Positions 36,211 to 47,327 of a DNA stretch of 64,000 nt are shown here, in pieces. The notes under the pieces were generated by a model. The model saw nothing but the letters and a program-made list of their open reading frames with translations, was not told the origin of the DNA and made no database searches. This DNA comes from Verpa conica (Eukaryota; Ascomycota; Pezizomycetes; Pezizales; Morchellaceae), in NCBI GenBank assembly GCA_033030425.1, contig JAUFSD010000005.1, positions 186,001 through 250,000 of the forward strand, in the 5' to 3' direction. A program made the position numbers and the translations under genes. Position 1 is the first letter of the stretch; the number at the start of each line of letters is the position of its first letter.

Positions 36211-36311
36211 GCGCGAGAACCCCGGACTTGAACCTATGATGGGCACGAGGTAATGAGACAATTCTTGTATTGTCTCATACCAAAACTCCCTGACCACTCG
36301 GCCGGGAGTCC
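36211..36311 (-). other. tRNA-like element (degenerate tRNA or tRNA-derived SINE head)
   Basis: On the minus strand an A-box-like GGCCGAGTGG (36294-36303, the form found in Leu/Ser tRNAs) is followed 60 bases later by a B-box-like GGTTCAAGTCC (36224-36234). Between them lies a very strong hairpin, ATGAGACAAT / ATTGTCTCAT (36253-36262 and 36269-36278) with CAA in the loop. A second hairpin, ACTCCC/GGGAGT, frames the A box. However, the acceptor stem does not pair, the T stem pairs poorly and base 33 is not T. It is therefore not a normal tRNA: a pseudogene or a Pol III-driven SINE head is more likely. Confidence 0.5.
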
Positions 36312-37068
36312 AGGGCCCAAAGGTAGGGGAGATACAAAGACCCGAGAGTACACGTAGTCCAGGGGCCTGTCATCATAGAACCCCCCACATCATATATTCC
36401 CCTTCACCTCCCTACAATCATGGCTACTCTTGTCACCCCTCACTTAGTGTCTTTACATCAAGGGCGGATGATTGAAAGGTCCAAAAGAGTCGTTTGGCTT
36501 CTGTGTATGGTAATGACAATCTACCAATATCCTTAAATGAGAAATTATAACTTAATTAACCCAATACCACCCTCACACTGCTACTAGAAATCCCCTTCGA
36601 CACACACGGGCCTAAATACAAGCCACAACCAACCTCCTATGCTCGGGACTACCTCAAGAATTACAAAAGAAAAGAACGGCCATGTAGTAGAGTATGTACC
36701 TGAAGTAGATATGAAAGAAAAGAATGCCAAGAGAGGGTAACAGCTTCAACGAAATGAACAAAAAAGGTATAAATACGAATAGTACAACAATGCTGTACGA
36801 ATGATGAATGCGTTTGCTCTTCAAAAACCCTCCCCAAATCTCCTCCCCCGCTTCCAGCAAATAACAAAACAAAAGAAACAGTATGTAAAATAACGAGAGT
36901 ATAAGTCCTCTGCATAAACCTCCCAGCTCTCTAGGTCCCAATGTAACCTCAGTTCACTCAAATGTAACGCAACGTACACGCTCAGTCGCGACAAATAGAA
37001 CAATATCAGACAATGAAAAAAGCGTAAAATCACCCACCCTTAGCACCTTTCCTCCTTCCTACTCGCTA

Positions 37069-37132
37069 AAAAATAAAGTCTGTCATGTGGGTAAATCACG
37101 TTTCGGTTTACCCACACGATAGACTTTATTTT
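37069..37132. repeat. 64-bp foldback with 26-bp arms downstream of EDE1
   Basis: The left arm, 37069-37094 (AAAATAAAGTCT...GTGGGTAAA), and right arm, 37107-37132, are inverted repeats with two differences in 26 bases, separated by a 12-base loop. It lies 101 bases beyond the EDE1 stop codon, so it may form a strong hairpin in the 3' UTR. It could be a miniature foldback transposon or a 3'-end element. Confidence 0.75.
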
Positions 37133-37232
37133 TCGGCAGATACACTAACCAGTTATTTCATTTCTCCATCCGCAAACAGGGAGTTCGCCGCCTAGAAGAA
37201 ATTTAGTTTGGGAACCTCTAGAAACAAAGAGA

Positions 37233-40200
37233 TCAAAGAATCTGTACCTGTTCGAGATTGTAGCCATGCTTTTCGAGTGCCTTCACCGAACTCTCTCTGC
37301 CAAAACCCAATCCAGTCAACTTAGTAATCTTTGCATCTTCTGATGCATCGCCACTTTCACTAGCCAGTGCGACCCCTCCTGCCTCGACGTCGACGGGGCC
37401 CGTACCACTCTGTCCAGATGTTTCCTCTGTCCCTCCATTTGTCTGCGTCCTTGGGGGCGGTGACAATGGCAAATCAAATATAGCATCCCAATCCTGATCC
37501 TGTTGTTGCTGCTGTCCCTGTTTCTGTGTCTGCGTTGAAGGGGAGTCGATGTTGAAGTTGAAAGTTGTAAAATCTTCATCGTCGCCAGTCATGGTAGTTC
37601 CAGATGCTGCGTGGCCATTACCGTGGCTGGATTGCGAATCGAAAACGGGGTTGAAATCATCAAATGCTGATCCGCCGCCAAAGTCGTCTTCGCCCTTATC
37701 GTCAGCTTCTTTAGCTTCTGCTAGATCTCCAAATTCATCATCAAAATCGTCAGAAATTGAGGGGTTAGCCGGCGGTTGAGGCGCATTCGCCGCAGAAGGA
37801 GCTGGACTCTTAGATGTACTCGGAGGAGAAGAGGAGAAAACGTTTCCAGTGTTGTGAGCGCTCAATGAGAGGCCTTTTGCAGACGAGGAGGGCGAAGAAG
37901 AAAAGAGAGAATTGTTCTGACCAAAAACATTTGAACCAGCGTTTCCTGTATGCTGGGGGGACGTAGGTGTGGAGCCTGGGAAAACAACCGCATTGGTGCT
38001 TCCACCGGGGGTGCTGCCTTCATGCTTCATAGGGTCAGATCTTGACGGGAGTAGCCCACTGTACTCGGGAAAAGGATTCTTTTCCGACCCTGACCCAACC
38101 TTTGATCCAGGGGTGTATCCTGGGGGAGATTGTTGGGCTGACAAAGCCGGTGGTCTAGTACTATTTGGATCCATTGGTGCAGGGCTTGTAGTCGGCGGTG
38201 GGGCGGTAGTAGCTGGCTGGGTATGGGCCTGAACAGGGCTAGAAGTAAAATTATCCTCAAATCCCTTATCAATGTCGCTGTCAGTGTCGCTTTCATGATC
38301 CCGGTTAACCTCTTCTATTGGCGGAAACTCCTTATCAAATTGAATAGCAGTCATACTCCCACCAGTGTTTTGTCTTTCCTGGGTCCTGACGGAAAAGGTC
38401 TTAAATGCATCATCAAAATCTTTGGGATCCGCCCGGTTGGTGAGTATTGTAAATGGTTTACCCATACCACTACCACTACTCTTGTTGCTCATCGTGCTCT
38501 CACCAGTCGCGGTAGGCTTGATGGCCTGTGTTCCTTCAAGGGTCGGGAATGCACCGGGAATCAACTGGGATGGAGTTCCATAACTTGAAAAAGAGTCCCT
38601 CTTCTCAGCTGGCCTCATAGCAGGTCTTTCTCCACCCGTTGTACTTCCAGTAGTATTCTTCTCCATCGGCAAAACAGAAGAAAATGGTGACCTATCGTTG
38701 TTTATCTTCTCTTTTCCACCATCAAGGAATGATACTTTTGCTGAGGCTTCGGTACCAGCGTCGCTCTTAACGCTAAAGCTGTTTCTCCTGTCCTCGGGCT
38801 TGACAAACGCTTCTCTTTCCTTTGCTGGGGTATCACCAGTGGTTGCCCATGTTGGTGTATCTGGTCTTGAGAACTCGTCACCATGGTTGCTAGCAGAGGG
38901 GTTAACCTGCACAGATGAGCTTAGGGAATCTGCACGGTTGATCTGGAATGGCAAGAATGATGGGTTCATTTGCACTGCAGCGGATACCGGGGGGACTTCA
39001 GATAGTTGGGGAGAACCGTGGTACGACGACCCTGGTGGAGATGTAGGTGGTGTGGAATGTTCTGCGTTCCCGCCCTCAGAGGCAGAAGGAGCACTTGCTT
39101 CAGTCTGTGCCCTGTGGAAGGAGGTCAAGGAAGACCCAGTAGGCATAGGTGAAACAGCAAACGAAGGTCCAAATACATCCTCGAGGCTTGCGGCTTGAGG
39201 CGCAGTAGCACCTGGTGCAAATGGTGAGGGTGAGAACGCTGAATCTGGAGCTGCAGGAGGTGACCTACGGTGGAAGGGGTTGGTGTTTATGCTTGCTGTA
39301 GATGGAGTCGGACTGCCTGGAGGAGGTGGGCTGGCAATGTTTGACCTAGCATCTTCAATTTCCCCTCGAAGCCTATCACGTTCGGTTTCTCCAGTAGAAA
39401 CTTGTTTCTTATTGATTGCTACTAACCCTTTCTGCTGCCTGGCCTGGGACTGCAACCTGTCTAGCTCCTGTCTTAAATTGATAGTCTCTGCATTAATAAC
39501 CTTCATTCTCTGCGACAAGTTCTCATTCTCTCTTTTATCAGAATCGACCGAAGAAGAAAGTTCCTGTTTTCGAGATTGTAGTTCGTTATAGGTTTGCTCA
39601 ATTGTTGCATATTCTATCCGCAGCCTATTTGTCTCTGCTTTCGAAGCAGCAAGCTGTTCTTCAACGCTCTTCACATGTTCTGCCTCTCGCTCGTAAGCAG
39701 ATCTCAAGCTAGCCAACTGTGCTTCAATGTTTGCCTTTTGAGAACTAAGAGTAGACAACTCTTGTTCAGCAGAAGCCCTTTTAGTCTTTAGCTCCGTAGT
39801 TTGCTTTGTTAAGGTACCAATGTGATTCGACAAGTTCGCTAGTTCAGTGGTCTCATTTGTAAGCTTCTTGCTAACCTCGGGATCAGCGTCACCAAGTAGA
39901 TCATCCATCATTGACGGCGCAGCACGGTTTGCGGGAGGCGCAGAGCTAGTAGAACCCCCAGTTTGCGAAGGGGAAATCATAGCTTGGCCAAAACCTGACG
40001 TGGGCACAAATGTACGCGCAGTTGTAGTGAAGAAATTTGGTGCTTGAGCTGGGGGCATGGGAGACGTAGCTCCAGCAGCGGCGCCAGTTGGCGGTGCTGA
40101 CTTCATTCCGAATACATCTGTATCGAAGGGACTCAGCGAAGCCTGAGGAGGAGCGGAAGCTGGTGGCGCAGGCGGTGGCGCACTAGAAAAGTCTAAATCA

Positions 40201-41693
40201 AACAAGTCGTCTGAAGCGGTCTTTGGTGGTGGAGGCGGGACCGGCGGTGGTGGGGGCTCAAAAGCACTTGGAGCAGGTTGTCCCGAGAACTGCCTCTGCT
40301 GGCGCATGGCCGGAGGAATTAAGTTGAGAGGAAGAGTTTCAGGTAGTGCTCTAGCATCAGGAGAGTTGCGCTGCTGACGTATGAGGTGCATAGCAATGGC
40401 AAACTCATCGCGATTCAAACGCCCAGCCTTCGTGATATCTGCAAGATCCCAAATACTGGCAAGAATATCTTCTGGAAGATTCGAGTTCCCAAAAAATGGA
40501 ACAGCCTCCTCCCCTAAGAAGCTATGTTAGATAGGAGCCCACTACAATATTGGGAGCTCAAATGCCTACCAGTGATAAATCCCCTGTTCTGCTTGTCAAT
40601 TGTCAAAAACACCTGGTCAAAGCGAGCCTTGTCGGCAGGTGAGATTGCCCAATCTCCACTCTGCTGGCGCGGGACCTGCGTGATCGGGGGAGTAAACTGT
40701 CTCGACAAAGGTGACTGAGCGCGCTGCTGATGCCCACTAAACTGCTTTGGGATTGGGGGAACAGGGGGGAGGTTTGGCGGAACACCCCTTCCAGCTTGTC
40801 GTCGATCCGCGCTAGGTCGTGCGGGTAGCCTTCCAGCCGCAGCTTCGTAGAAACCAGGAGGAAGGATCTGAGGCAGTACGGGCAAAGACCCGTTCTTCGA
40901 GCAAGTAATCAGATGCATGGCGACCACGAACTCCGCCAGGCCGAGAACACCCCGGTGTTGTCGGTCGGCAAGATTCCAAATCAACCCCAAGGTCTGGTTT
41001 GGGAGTTTAGCACGCTGAAAAATGCTCTTTGCCGCATCACCTGGCAACACGCCATCCTGAGCCCCGGATTTCTCAAATAGTCCTGTGAATCTTTCCACAT
41101 CCTGAATGGTGATGGGGGGGACCCTGATCATCCCCGGCCCTGAGAGCTGCTGCTGGACCGGAGGTGCTGGGGGTGGTGGCGATGAGGAAGTGGCAGGAGG
41201 TTGCGGGTATGTGATGTTTACGCCCTCGAATACTGGTAACGGGCCGGGATGTTGCGCCAATTCAGGGCGGGGGTGCTGTCCATTCTGTGCTTGTCCGATC
41301 AGCCTGAGAGCGACGCTGAAGCCGACTTTTGTGAGCAGTCCCCGATTCTCGGTATCTGCAATACCCCAAATCTAGATCCAAGTAGTTAGCTCCCACCAAA
41401 CCCGGGCCGAGGGAAGGAGGTATCCAACTCACCTCTCCTAGAATTCTCGGGTTAAGCGAAGACTTTTCAAAGAATTTGACAGCTAGCTCTCCTGTGACGA
41501 CACCAATCTTCTCGCTGTCAGCAGCCTGGAAAAGCTGACCGAAGACCTTCTTTTCCTCAGGTGTGAGAACGATGTTGTGGTGGCCGGAACCTAATAGCAG
41601 GCCAAGTCAGGTACAGATGAACTCATTACAAGAAAAGGCTAGAGAGAGCCAAGGGTTCAAACCAGACTCTGATGCCCTCTCCCCTTCACTCAT
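37233..41693 (-). CDS. EDE1: EDE1-like endocytic scaffold with three EH domains and UBA
   Basis: Four exons on the minus strand (41693-41663, 41590-41433, 41371-40570, 40513-37233) give 1423 aa; splicing restores all three EH domains. EH1 is about residues 12-100 (VLTPEEKKVFGQLF...IWGIADTENRG), EH2 about 148-245 (IWNLADRQHRGVL) and EH3 about 303-400 (IWDLADITKAGRL, FAIAMHLI). Then come a proline-rich linker, a long coiled coil (about 545-735), a disordered Ser/Pro/Thr-rich region with phenylalanine motifs, acidic DDF/DDEFGDL patches, and a C-terminal UBA domain (about 1385-1423, LTGLGFGRESSVKALEKHGY). This order is that of yeast Ede1/Eps15: an early clathrin-mediated endocytosis scaffold that binds NPF-containing adaptors and ubiquitin at the plasma membrane. 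Length is close to Ede1 (about 1380 aa). The 31-nt first exon is easily missed. A long plus-strand frame (38698-39198) is a shadow. Confidence 0.93.
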
Positions 41694-43810
41694 GGCTGAT
41701 GGTATACGCGATGCTGTTGATGAAAAGGTGGCTGGGCTGGTAGTGGTGTGAGCGTGCAATCACTCGGTTGCAGCGAGTATTAGGATTAATTAGATGAAGA
41801 TGGATATGACGAGAAGATGTTGAAGCAAGGGGTGTTGATGGAAGAAGGGGGAAGAAGAGTTTCTGTGATGAGAAGCCACTCGGGTGACGGGGGGAGTGGT
41901 GATGATGTGGGAGAGGGGGAGGGAAGGGTGGCAGGGAAGCGGAGATGAGCGTTGCCCAGAGCAGCAGAGAGGTAGGTAGGGGAGGGGGATTTGCTAGGTA
42001 CAGGAGCAGAGTACGAGCGAACGTTTAATATACCATGAAAGACAGGGGTCCAAGTTTCCTTTACCATGTCGTGCCATGTCTAACTACCAAAACCTGAACA
42101 TAAATGCATACAAACAGTGCATACTAACTAGCTTGCACAGTCTACTGCCACATTCACTCTCAATACTGTTATTATAATCACCATGATCTCAAGTACTGAA
42201 CCTGACTAAACTCCTCTCTCTAATAGGCTGCGCCCTAGGGGCTTTATAGAGGCAATTGACTTCCTGAGCGCACATGTTGGCGAATAGTCTATTGCTGCGA
42301 CGCGTACTTTGGGGGGGGGGAGGGCTATAGCGTGGTATCTATGGGTCTTTGCAGCTTCAGAAGAGGGAATACGCACAGTTCCTATGCACTTATGTTCGGG
42401 TTTTGGTAGAGAGACATGGTATGACATGGTAAAAGGAACTTAGGCCCCTGTCGGTCATGGTATAACAAACGTTCGCTCGCAGAGTACGCACCATGCACCA
42501 CTACCTCACCTCTCCACCTCTCCACCTCATCCACAACCTCCTCTCTGCTGCCACACGATTGGCCTTGCAGCCGCCCATCATTGCTCGTCATGTCTCTTGT
42601 GCTGCTGGTGCTGCTGGTGATGATGGTGAAGGTGATAAATACATATAAACACCTGCTCCATTCAGCTCTTCTGCTGCCTACCTATGCATCTGCGAGATAT
42701 TCTTGCATCTCTTCCATCCGACAAGTGTGCGTGCTTGTGCTCGTGCAGCGTCGCCTCGAGCCAAACACAGCGACAGCCCATCCCCAATGCATGAACAAAT
42801 CCGCTGCCCTACCCCACTAATGCGGAGTAAAGGAGAGCACATACCACTCGCTTATGTCCCAGCACCGTGCACAGAGATGAGCATTGGACAGGTTATGTTA
42901 TTGTGCCAACTTGTATCCGAAATATAGGTAAAGAGGATATGCCGAAAGAAAGGGGTGCATTAAACCCCATCGCTCATTCATAGCCCGCAGATAAAAAAAG
43001 TCTGCCCATCAAAAGCGAAAAACCACAGCATCCCCTCTAAAAAAATGAACCCGACCCAAGTACTTTATACCGTCGATCCTGAAGGCGCCTCACATAAACT
43101 CTGTTTCCACCCCTGCCATATATCAGCTAGCGTATGCGGAGTTGCCCTCCAAGTTTCAGATCCAAAGTCTGAGATGTGTGGGCTAATGCTGTTATTACCT
43201 GCACCGTTTTGAGACACGTGCTGATAAACTAGTAGGATAAAATGGCAAATCTTACTTTTTATTCATCTTTCCGCCCGCCTCAGTAGCACGACTTATGATG
43301 AATCGCCGGAAACATTTTATAGTTGGATAGTGGTTATGGCTGGGGCTAAAGTATTGTATTGACCAGCACTGAAATACTACTGGCCAATGAAAGGTTAGGG
43401 TTGGGATGCTGAGAAAGGGGGTGCCGGAAGTCTATTGGTAAAACACAACCGAATCTTACGACTGGCATGAGATTTAATAGCGAGGGAGTTTTATAGTACT
43501 GTGTGGGACCAATAAGGGGGCTAAGTGTAATTAGGTTAACCTTCTCAGAGCACCTCAAAGTTGGACTACTGGGGTAAGTAACCAGGTGTCAATGATTACT
43601 TTCAAGTTTATGATACTTGCCTTCACTAGGTCTTGCAAAAGTGGAACTCTAGCTTCCTCGAAAATATACTCATTTATAAATACATTCCCTAGTTTTCAAT
43701 CAATCAAAACATCAATCTGAGACGTTCACGATCCATTGTAACTAAACAAAAATATAATTTAATACTTGACTTATCCTATCACCCAAAACCGCAGCGTAGC
43801 TCATATAACA
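41694..43810. other. Intergenic region upstream of EDE1
   Basis: The first 350 bases are purine-rich on the plus strand (pyrimidine-rich in the EDE1 sense), as expected for a fungal promoter/5' UTR. A G-run lies at about 42311-42320. No coding region is supportable up to the first Myb-like gene. Confidence 0.5.
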
Positions 43811-44380
43811 CTACACCAAACAATCCCCATTAAACCCCATCGCTCTCGCCGCCCTCGATCTCTCCACGGCCTCCTCCAGCCCACCATCATCCTCACTCAC
43901 AGTAGCCGGATCCACCACCATAGACATCTTGCGTTTCTTCGTCGGCGAGCTCTTATTCGACTCTGTATCAGACTCCCCGAACGCACCGCCACTATCCGGT
44001 ACTTTCTTCCTCGCTGCCTGTTTCTTCGGGGTTCCGTTCTTGGTAGTGAACGCCGTGATAGAGCGTTCTGTTATACCGTAGGGCTCCATCATACGTTTAA
44101 AGCGTTTTTTACTACCGGGCCGTTAGTAACCAAGACGAGGTATAGATAGATAGAGAAAGGTGTTGTTGTACGCGGCGTTAACAGTAGTAATGTCCATGTC
44201 ATTGATAAACGTCTTCCAGTCGACCTAAGTAGTCATAATTAGCCTATGCACCAAAAAGGGGAACTAAGAGTAGATGGTAGAGTAGGTACTACAGACCTTG
44301 CCATCATTGGAATGCTTAAGAAGCTCGACCAAGAACTGGAGTGTCTTCTCGGCTTTCTCGGCTGGGTTTTCTGGTGCCAT
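43811..44380 (-). CDS. Myb/SANT-like small nuclear protein (array member 1)
   Basis: Three exons (44380-44297, 44224-44172, 44111-43811), 145 aa; introns GTCTGT...TAG (phase 0) and GTACAA...TTACTAAC...TAG (phase 2). Residues about 10-58 form the family domain: helix 1 TLQFLVELLKHSNDGK, the phase-0 intron, then VDWKTFINDMDITTVNAAKK and a basic third helix (RFKRMM). This is the pattern of the short fungal Myb/SANT-like DNA-binding domain. The rest is a basic linker (GTPKKQAARKK, TKKRKM, nuclear-signal-like) and an acidic C-terminus. DNA binding and nuclear location are inferred. Array gene with an aromatic residue after the intron (V-D-W). Confidence 0.75.
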
Positions 44381-45448
44381 TTTTGTAGTCGTTGTGTAGA
44401 TATGAATTGTAGGTATAAAGTTTTGAGTGGTGGATAGGGGAGAGGGGGCCATGGATAGATGGGGTGGTAGATATATGGACATGACAGACCAAATTTAACT
44501 AGATTCATCTAGTGGGTTAGATTCCACGCCTACATCATCCCGTCTCGGGCTTTCCGTGTCAAGCCGAGAAAGAGCGATCCGGGGGAGAAGAAACCTGGGG
44601 CTGATCGAGGGTAGGTTTGTCTTTGGTCTAGCTGGTTGGATGTTTGTTAGTTCAACTTATGACACATGTTTTGTATCAAGACAGGATTGACGTAGGATAA
44701 GAGGTTTGCTAAATATCTTGATTTTTTTGAATGCTTGAATCGCACTGTGCTCGATATCAGGTTGTGGGAGCGTAGAACGGCCATCGTAGGATGTTTGTTT
44801 TTCCGGCCATTTACTTGATTCTTTCCTTGTCTCATCATGTACCAGGGGTTTCTTGTTTTAGCTGTCTTTGATCAGTAGATCCTGCTTCCTTAGGTTTCTT
44901 CCTCTTTGTGAGGTGGTTGGGTTGCTCGTGATCATGATGATAGAGTTCTCAAAACAGGATGAACGTGGGTAGGAGAGCAACTGCCGTGTCAATCTGAAAG
45001 CTGAATATAGTAAATTATAGGGGCGTCTCAGGTCACAGATTGTAGAGCTCTAGTTCGTGCATGGGGACCTACTCTCAATTCTTGAATCCTTCTGTGATCG
45101 ATTGATACCGGAAATGATCGAGACGTCAAGCCATCTGAAACATAACCATGATGCAGGACCCAACATCGGAGTCACACGGAAAGACAATAATATAATACCA
45201 GAGTTATATATGCTGAGGGCCCATAGATAGGTCCTCTATGACTATTGTGGTCCGAGTGGTGGATCAGACTTTTTTTTAAGTATAGCCTCTTTTAAGTACA
45301 CATATCAGAACATTGGTGAATGATAATTGATATTTACCTATATCTAGCTAAAACATAATTGAGTAAGAGCTGAAATAATACCCCATAAAAATACATATCT
45401 TGCGTCATTCATAACCATCACTACCCGAAAGAAACACTCGTACTAATT
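44381..45448. other. Spacer between array genes 1 and 2
   Basis: About 1.1 kb containing the promoter of array gene 1 (minus strand) and AT-rich sequence from 45180 on. No gene recognised. Confidence 0.5.
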
Positions 45449-46070
45449 TCACCATACCCAAACCTCCGGAGTGCGTTCCTTCTTTATCTCCGGCTCTGTC
45501 TTTATTTTCACATCCTCTTTATGTCCCCACTCATCCGGCTCCACCAAATTGATAATCCTCGGGTTCCAAAACGGACCCGAGAGCGAGAGTCCATCCATAT
45601 GCACATCCTCTATCTTCAATCCCACTTTTCTATCTCCAGCATCAGTATCGCTGCTCTCGCTGTCGCTGATTTCATTGTGAGGATCTTCGTCATCGTCGCG
45701 ATTAGTCGTACTTGCATCAGCAACCCCTTTCCCTTTTGCTGAAATCACCCTTCCATCTACGTGATACTTCTGCTTGGACTTTCCATCGTTTCCCTTGGTT
45801 CTGACCCGCCCGCCGCCAAGGTGTTCACGACAGAAACGGTAGTAGCTGTCTGATGCGCAGCGTTCATTCTTGTAGCCTAGTCTTTCCGCGAGTTTTGCAA
45901 AATCGATCTTTTGGAATCGGGTTTATAGATTATTAGTTTTTTATTCTAGCGATAATATACTTTGTATGAGTTGAACTAACCTTTGGGTTTCCAATCTGGC
46001 ACTCGAGGATAGCGCAAAGAAACTCAAACTTCCGCTCACGTTTCGCCGGTTGAGATTTTTGACGAAACAT
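45449..46070 (-). CDS. Myb/SANT-like small nuclear protein (array member 2)
   Basis: Two exons (46070-45981, 45907-45449), 182 aa, intron GTTAGT...AAAAG, phase 0. The domain lies at about residues 12-65: helix 1 KFEFLCAILECQIGNPK, intron, then IDFAKLAERLGYKN and the third helix with YYRFCREHL. The C-terminal half is acidic/serine-rich and carries three SUMO-consensus-like sites (LKIED, IKTEP, IKKE). I infer a nuclear regulator; targets are unknown. The intron position is identical to array members 1, 3, 4, 5 and (at S|I) 8. Confidence 0.75.
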
Positions 46071-46817
46071 GTAGAGTGTGGTACTTTACTTTTTTTTTTC
46101 TTTTTATTAAGCTTTCAGTAGTTTGAGACAGAAAAGAAAAGACGGTTATGGAAAGTTTGGAGGCGTATAATGAGAGATTGTGTGCAGATGAAGTACTTGA
46201 TGGTTAGGTGCAGGATGGAGTTATATATATCCCTTATTGTTCTTTCCTTTTTCTTTCCATTCGAGACCATTATTGAGAACTAGCGAAAAAGATCACTGAC
46301 CTCTTTGTGGGGAGCAGGGTTTCCCTCTCCCCCTCTCGCATATGCATCCGCTTCACGGGTATCGGAGTTATTTGCTTTGTTCTGTAGCGTCAGCCGAGCC
46401 TTCGGGAGGAATACTGGTTCATCCCGGATACCTGGTGTTGTGAATTGCATGTCATGTTTGCATGGATCAAACTAGCAAAAAGCTTGGTAACGAATTAAAG
46501 CCCTTTGCCTGAGCCATAATGTAGTACCTAAAATATACCTAAGCTCCTAGACCTTGGGAGGCATGGCTTTGCTGAAACACATACTGATAGAAGATGGCCC
46601 ATGTCCTCTTACAATGTAGGCAAAATGATTTCCATTCTTAATTGAAAAAAAAAAAAAACTAAGCTACATATAGTCAATGTTTCTGCGACTAAAATACTAC
46701 ATATGCAAGCTAGAGTTTCACTAGTAATATTAATGTTTGACACCAAACAATTCATAAGAAATTCGGAAAACATGAGCCCCCCCCCCCTTCCCCCATAGAA
46801 TCTCCTCCTACAAAATA
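46071..46817. other. Spacer between array genes 2 and 3
   Basis: Promoter side of array gene 2 plus AT-rich DNA; an 11-base poly-C at 46777-46787 lies just beyond the 3' end of array gene 3. No gene recognised. Confidence 0.5.
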
Positions 46818-47327
46818 CTAATAACCAATATCCGTAAGAGCATCCTCCTCCCCGCTATCACTAGACTTAACCGGCACCATTATCTCCGACTTCTTGGGTC
46901 TGCCTCTCCCACGCTTCTTTGGTGGGGTTCCAAGCTCAGAGTCATCCTTCGGCTTTGGCTTCCTTCCCCGTTTCGGTTTGACTCCGTCTGCAGTGTCTGC
47001 ACGTTTCGTAGGTGAAGCAGTAGGGTCACTACTTGCTTGAAGGGCCTTTCTCTTGATGTGGAACATAACCCGTGCCGTGGCAGCGTTCTTGTATCCGCAC
47101 CGGTCCGCAAGTTTATCGAAATCAATCTATTTAAAAAAGTCAGAAATCTATACAGTTTTGGAACCCCCCCCCCTAGGCCTGTGATAGTAGGGTAAATCGT
47201 AATTACAAACCTTGGGCAAACCACCCTCAATAGACTCGAAGACCGCAAGCCAGAAGATCTCGCCTTTCACTACTGAGGCTTTGGATGGGGTAAGATGGAT
47301 CTTTTCTTCCAATGAGGAGTCGTCCAT
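46818..47327 (-). CDS. Myb/SANT-like protein with AT-hooks (array member 3)
   Basis: Two exons (47327-47211, 47126-46818), 141 aa, intron GTTTGT...AAATAG, phase 0. The family domain lies at about residues 20-75: helix 1 EIFWLAVFESIEGGLPK, intron, then IDFDKLADRCGYKNAATAR and a basic third helix (MFHIKRKAL). The linker contains two AT-hook-like motifs, KRGRKPK and KRGRGRPKK, which in other proteins bind the minor groove of AT-rich DNA. The C-terminus is acidic (SGEEDALTD). A chromatin or transcription role is inferred. Closest neighbour in pattern: array member 2 (IDFxKLAxRxGYKN). Confidence 0.78.

Larger units (their letters stand above)
34945..37232. other. Intergenic region between ankyrin and EDE1 genes
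   Basis: About 2.3 kb. G-rich stretches sit near 34988-35002 and 35240-35275. A 125-aa frame at 35431-35808 shows no domain and no intron-exon continuation, so it is not called. A tRNA-like element and a foldback repeat downstream of EDE1 are listed separately. Confidence 0.5.

Noticed and set aside
36211..36311. Functional tRNA-Leu(CAA)
   Set aside because: A and B boxes are good, but acceptor and T stems do not pair and position 33 is not T; recorded instead as a tRNA-like element.
38698..39198. 166-aa plus-strand frame over EDE1
   Set aside because: Antisense to the coiled-coil/Ser-rich part of EDE1; no domain, and explained by the codon composition of the real gene.
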